In this document: piece by piece, positions 60,844-64,000 of the stretch | Numbering within the stretch: position 1 is the first letter of the stretch | How the letters are laid out: every line of letters starts with the position of its first letter | From: Tenacibaculum finnmarkense genomovar ulcerans | Lineage (GTDB): Bacteria > Bacteroidota > Bacteroidia > Flavobacteriales > Flavobacteriaceae | Assembly: GCF_900239495.1 (NCBI RefSeq) | Contig: NZ_OENE01000007.1 | Location: 124,001 to 188,000 of the forward strand | Length of the DNA stretch: 64,000 nucleotides | Direction: 5' to 3' | Program-made: the position numbers and the translations under genes | Notes under the pieces: model-generated | The model's database searches: none | The model's input: the letters and a program-made list of their open reading frames with translations, nothing else | What the model was told of the DNA's origin: nothing

Positions 60844-63714
60844 ATGTTAAAAAAACAATTAATAGGGATGTTTTTTATTTTTTGTAGCGTAATTACATAC
60901 GCACAAATAGAAATAAAAGGAGAGGTTTACGATGAGTATCTAGAGCCTTTTTATAATGCTAAAATCACTATAAAAACAGAAAGTACTACTACTTTTACAG
61001 ATGGTAAGTTTGCCTTGAAAACCTTGCGAAAATTACCGGTAACGCTAATAATTTCTGCTTTTGGTTATCAAACCGAAAAACGGATTATTAGAAGTTTAGA
61101 TACGCCAATAAATATCATATTAAAAGAAAGTTTATTACTAGATCAAATTGTTATTTCAGCATCTAGGGTTTCTGAAAAAATTATTGAATCACCAGTAACA
61201 ATTGAAAGATTTGGTTTAACAGAGGTTAAAAATACGTCCGCTAATTCTTTTTATAGTGGCTTAGCAAATTTAAAAGGAGTAGAATCTAGAGAAGGAGGTT
61301 ATGGGTTTCAATCTATAAATACAAGAGGTTTTTCGGATTTTAGCAACTCTCGATTCGTCCAAATGATTGACGGTATGGATACCGCAGCACAGGCGTTAAG
61401 TTTTAGTACAGGGAATTTTTCAGGGGTTTCAGAATTAGATATTCATAGCGTTGAAATTTTACACGGAGCATCTTCAGCATTATATGGAGCCAATGCTTAT
61501 AACGGTTTGATGTTAATGAACACCAAGAATCCATTTGATTATACAGGAATTAGTAGCTTATTTAAAACAGGATATACCAGCCAAAAAGAAGGTGGAAATA
61601 ATCCTTTTTATGACGCCTCTATACGAATGGCGTATAAATTTAATGACTATTTTGCTGCGAAAGTAAATTTTTCTTATTACCAAGCTGAAGAGTGGCACGC
61701 CAATGATTTAAGAAATAAACAAATTGATACACATCAATTAATAGAAGGGAGCCGTGAAAAAAACTTAAATTATAATGGTGTAAATATCTATGGAGATGAA
61801 ATGTTTACTGACTTATCAGGATACAATAGATATTTAGCTCAAAAAAAACCAGGAATTGAAAAAATTCCATTTGGAACTCATTTAAGTAGAACGGGATATA
61901 CTGAAGCTGAATTGTTGAAAAATAATTTTGAAACAAATAACACTCGGTTTTCTACCTCATTATATTTTCGACCTTTTAAAGATGAGCGTTTAGAAATTAA
62001 ACTAGCTTCTAGATTATCATTTAGAAATAACCTTTTTCAAGGGGCAAGCAGGTTTGTACAACGTAACTATTACACAGAACAGCATAAATTAGAACTAAAA
62101 GGACATAATTTTTATCTTAGAGGATATTATACAGGAAATGATTCAGGTAATTCATACGATTTTACAAAAACAGCAATTGCACTTGAAGATAATTCATTAA
62201 ATATTATTGATTGGTCAAAACAATATGTTGATCAAAAATATCTTAATAATAAATCAATAACTGAATCAAGAAAATTAGCAGATATAAATAGAGTAAATCC
62301 AAATACAAGTGCTTTTAATAAAGAACTTAATAAAGTTACATCAACATTAATTTCTGAAGGAGGAGGGGCTATCTATGAAAAAAGTAATTACAAACATTTA
62401 GATGGTAATTATAATTTTAAAGAACTTTTAAATAATTGGGCAGACCTACAAATAGGAGGTTCATACAGATGGTATAACCCAAACTCTAAAGGAACACTTT
62501 TTAATGATTACTCGAATAACATACGTATTAAAGAATATGGTTTTTATTCTCAAATTCAGAAAAAACTATTAGAAGATAAATTAAAATTAACTGCTTCGCT
62601 TCGTTATGATAAAGCAACTAATTTTGATGGGAATTATTCACCTAAAATAGCCTTAAATTATGCTTTAGGAAAAGATAAAAATCATGTATTTAGAACTTCA
62701 TTTCAAACAGGGTTTAGAAATCCAACAGTTCAAGAGCAGTATCAATTATTAGCATCAGCATTTAAAACAAATATTGGAACAGTAAGCGATAATTTAAATA
62801 GGATTGCGCATGGTAATAATTATTATGAAGCTTGGGATGATGCTTCAAACTCTTATATTGGAAAATATAGACCAATTTTAGGAGATGAAATTATTAATAA
62901 TTCTTTATTAACTAAAACAGTTTACGGCGATAATAAAACCTACGAAAAGTCAGATTATAAAGAGGTTGTTCCTGAGCTTGTTAAAACAATTGAATTAGGT
63001 TATAGAAGTATGTTTCTTTTAAATAAACAGATAAATATTGATTTAGATATTAACGGATATTACAGTAAGTATGATCATTTTATTTTTACACAAGATGTTC
63101 TAGTTGTGCATGCAGGGGAGGTGTATCCTTATGGAAACAGAAAATTAACTCAGGCAGAATCACAAGAACCTAAAAATAAGTATGGATATACTAATGAGCA
63201 AGGTGTTTTAGTTTTTGATGAAGTTGCTAATAGGGCTTTTTTATACGGAGATGTAAAAGAATTTAATATTATAACCAATAGTAAATCTCAGGTTGAATCG
63301 TATGGTTTCGCTTTTGGAATGCATACCAAGTTATTTAGAAATTTTGATTTTGGGGCAAATTATAGCTTTAATGATTATCAATTTGAAGATAAAGACCATG
63401 GGCAGTTTGAACCAAACTTTAATACTCCAAAACACAGCGTAAAGGTTCAGTTAGGAAATAACAATGTATTCAATAATTTTGGCTTTAATATAAACGCAAG
63501 ATGGCAAGATGAATATAAATGGGTTTCTACCTTCGTAAAAGGTAATGTTGCTGCAAGAACTGTGCTCGATGCACAATTAAACTACCGTATTCCCTCTATG
63601 AAATCGAGAATTAAAATTGGAGGAACAAATTTATTCGGTAAAGAATATTTTGTAGCACCAGGTTCTGGTCAAATAGGTCAATTATATTATATATCTTGGA
63701 GCATTAATAACTAA
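60844..63714 (+). CDS. TonB-dependent receptor, cassette 3
   Basis: 956 residues. CarboxypepD_reg domain IKGEVYDEYLEPFYNAKITI, plug with IESPVTIERFGLTEVKNTSA, REGGYGFQSINTRGFSDFSNSR and ALYGANAYNGLM, and a barrel closing GQIGQLYYISWSIN. It shares the NFKELLNNWADLQIGGSYRWYNPNSKGTLFND region with cassette 2 (NFSHLLNNWGDVQVGGSF). It is adjacent to its own TonB-domain protein. Substrate unknown. Confidence 0.93.
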   Translation: MLKKQLIGMFFIFCSVITYAQIEIKGEVYDEYLEPFYNAKITIKTESTTTFTDGKFALKTLRKLPVTLIISAFGYQTEKRIIRSLDTPINIILKESLLLDQIVISASRVSEKIIESPVTIERFGLTEVKNTSANSFYSGLANLKGVESREGGYGFQSINTRGFSDFSNSRFVQMIDGMDTAAQALSFSTGNFSGVSELDIHSVEILHGASSALYGANAYNGLMLMNTKNPFDYTGISSLFKTGYTSQKEGGNNPFYDASIRMAYKFNDYFAAKVNFSYYQAEEWHANDLRNKQIDTHQLIEGSREKNLNYNGVNIYGDEMFTDLSGYNRYLAQKKPGIEKIPFGTHLSRTGYTEAELLKNNFETNNTRFSTSLYFRPFKDERLEIKLASRLSFRNNLFQGASRFVQRNYYTEQHKLELKGHNFYLRGYYTGNDSGNSYDFTKTAIALEDNSLNIIDWSKQYVDQKYLNNKSITESRKLADINRVNPNTSAFNKELNKVTSTLISEGGGAIYEKSNYKHLDGNYNFKELLNNWADLQIGGSYRWYNPNSKGTLFNDYSNNIRIKEYGFYSQIQKKLLEDKLKLTASLRYDKATNFDGNYSPKIALNYALGKDKNHVFRTSFQTGFRNPTVQEQYQLLASAFKTNIGTVSDNLNRIAHGNNYYEAWDDASNSYIGKYRPILGDEIINNSLLTKTVYGDNKTYEKSDYKEVVPELVKTIELGYRSMFLLNKQINIDLDINGYYSKYDHFIFTQDVLVVHAGEVYPYGNRKLTQAESQEPKNKYGYTNEQGVLVFDEVANRAFLYGDVKEFNIITNSKSQVESYGFAFGMHTKLFRNFDFGANYSFNDYQFEDKDHGQFEPNFNTPKHSVKVQLGNNNVFNNFGFNINARWQDEYKWVSTFVKGNVAARTVLDAQLNYRIPSMKSRIKIGGTNLFGKEYFVAPGSGQIGQLYYISWSINN

Positions 63715-63739
63715 GTTATTTTATATATTTTAAACACAC

Positions 63740-63773
63740 AAAAAACCTGAATAATATTTTATTCAGGTTTTTT
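63740..63773 (+). terminator. Terminator of cassette 3
   Basis: AACCTGAAT/ATTCAGGTT stem flanked by A6 and T6, 25 bp after the stop. Confidence 0.85.
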
Positions 63774-63823
63774 GTGGTTATTAATATCTTGTACCGATTT
63801 TGTTGTTGGTGTTTTGTTGTTGG

Positions 63824-63849
63824 TAGAGACGCAATGCATTGCGTCTCTA
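63824..63849. repeat. Perfect 26-bp palindrome (GAGACGC...GCGTCTC)
   Basis: TAGAGACGCAATG/CATTGCGTCTCTA with no loop, i.e. a full palindrome. It resembles dispersed GAGACG-CGTCTC palindromes that I recall from cyanobacterial and some Bacteroidota genomes. A REP-like repeat is likely. Confidence 0.7.
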
Positions 63850-63888
63850 GGATGTTCTGCTCTGGGAAATGATGCTGAATCGTTAAAC

Positions 63889-63925
63889 AAAAAAATGAGC
63901 CCGATTAGATATCGAGCTCATTTTT
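63889..63925 (-). terminator. Terminator for the gene entering from the right edge
   Basis: AAAAATGAGC / GCTCATTTTT hairpin with one mismatch in the 15-bp stem and a T-run on the minus strand. Confidence 0.7.
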
Positions 63926-63947
63926 ATAAATAGGTTATTTTTATTAC

Positions 63948-64000
63948 TTAATAAGCTCTTTCGTCATTTCCTTCATAGAAGTTAATAAACGCTTGGTTTA
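63948..64000 (-). CDS. C-terminal end of a protein cut by the window edge
   Basis: The minus-strand frame from the edge to a TAA at 63948 is open (ending FINFYEGNDERAY). A minus-strand terminator lies directly downstream, which supports a real gene end. Too short to identify. Another frame has 17 codons (RLLTSMKEMTKELIK) but is closed at once upstream by a stop. Confidence 0.35.
   Translation of the reverse strand, partial: NQAFINFYEGNDERAY

Noticed and set aside
63956..64000. Short RLLTSMKEMTKELIK frame at the right edge
   Set aside because: Closed immediately upstream by a stop codon. The alternative frame is open to the window edge.
1..64000. tRNA or rRNA genes
   Set aside because: No cloverleaf-like or rRNA-like stretch is apparent in the intergenic sequence. 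A tRNAscan run would be decisive.

Overview
This 64 kb window comes from a low-GC member of the Bacteroidota, almost certainly a marine Flavobacteriaceae and most like Tenacibaculum or Polaribacter. The evidence is a complete Bat (aerotolerance) operon, CarboxypepD_reg-type TonB-dependent receptors, a type IX secretion plug protein (DUF5103), a Na+-pumping NADH:quinone reductase, and -7 elements of the form TAnnTTTG, which is the Bacteroidota promoter signature. The genus is an inference from gene content and repeat types. I see no rRNA, tRNA, CRISPR array, transposase or prophage.

Layout. 1-3.1 kb: a dispersed repeat, serS, a small XRE regulator with a perfect 20-bp inverted repeat upstream, and ribF. 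3.1-6 kb: beta-carbonic anhydrase, a SulP-type anion transporter and a small membrane protein, probably one inorganic-carbon module. 6-14.4 kb: the Bat operon on the minus strand (moxR, DUF58, a DUF4381-like membrane protein, batA, batB, batC, batD, batE). 14.6-17.2 kb: a TonB-dependent receptor. 17.3-24 kb: housekeeping genes (lpxH-like, tadA, ogt, tatD, a retropepsin-like protein, an aminotransferase, a front-end-type fatty-acid desaturase, rsmG). 24-25.8 kb: a repeat-dense stretch with a DUF6428 gene and a GlcG/HbpS gene. 25.8-27 kb: a DEAD-box helicase. 27.1-30.9 kb: a two-gene unit of a Nudix hydrolase and an 1137-residue fusion of a PLD nuclease, an SF2 helicase, a DUF3427-like region and a LexA-like S24 peptidase. 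31-35.7 kb: an M16 peptidase lipoprotein and pruA. 36.2-40 kb: a three-gene envelope-protein operon. 40-41.7 kb: apaG and the T9SS plug gene. 41.8-47.9 kb: nqrABCDEF. 48.1-51.5 kb: a DEVD-box helicase coupled to a small unknown protein, then hflX. 51.8-63.7 kb: three successive cassettes, each pairing a secreted TonB-C-domain protein with a large TonB-dependent receptor. A minus-strand gene probably enters at the right edge.

Most interesting. The Nudix plus PLD-helicase-S24 pair looks like a compact genome-defence or DNA-damage-response unit. Its last ~145 residues keep a LexA-like Ala-Gly site, the GESM serine and a candidate lysine, so the helicase could be regulated by self-cleavage. Next is the threefold TonB-domain/receptor array, whose TonB-domain proteins have cleavable signal peptides instead of a membrane anchor and share four cysteines.

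The intergenic DNA is rich in repeats. Family A (five copies, arms around an AT-rich terminator-like hairpin), family B (three copies, nested inverted repeats) and family C (63-bp and related tandem units) recur, and C lies beside A in the same order and orientation at two loci. None is associated with a transposase here.
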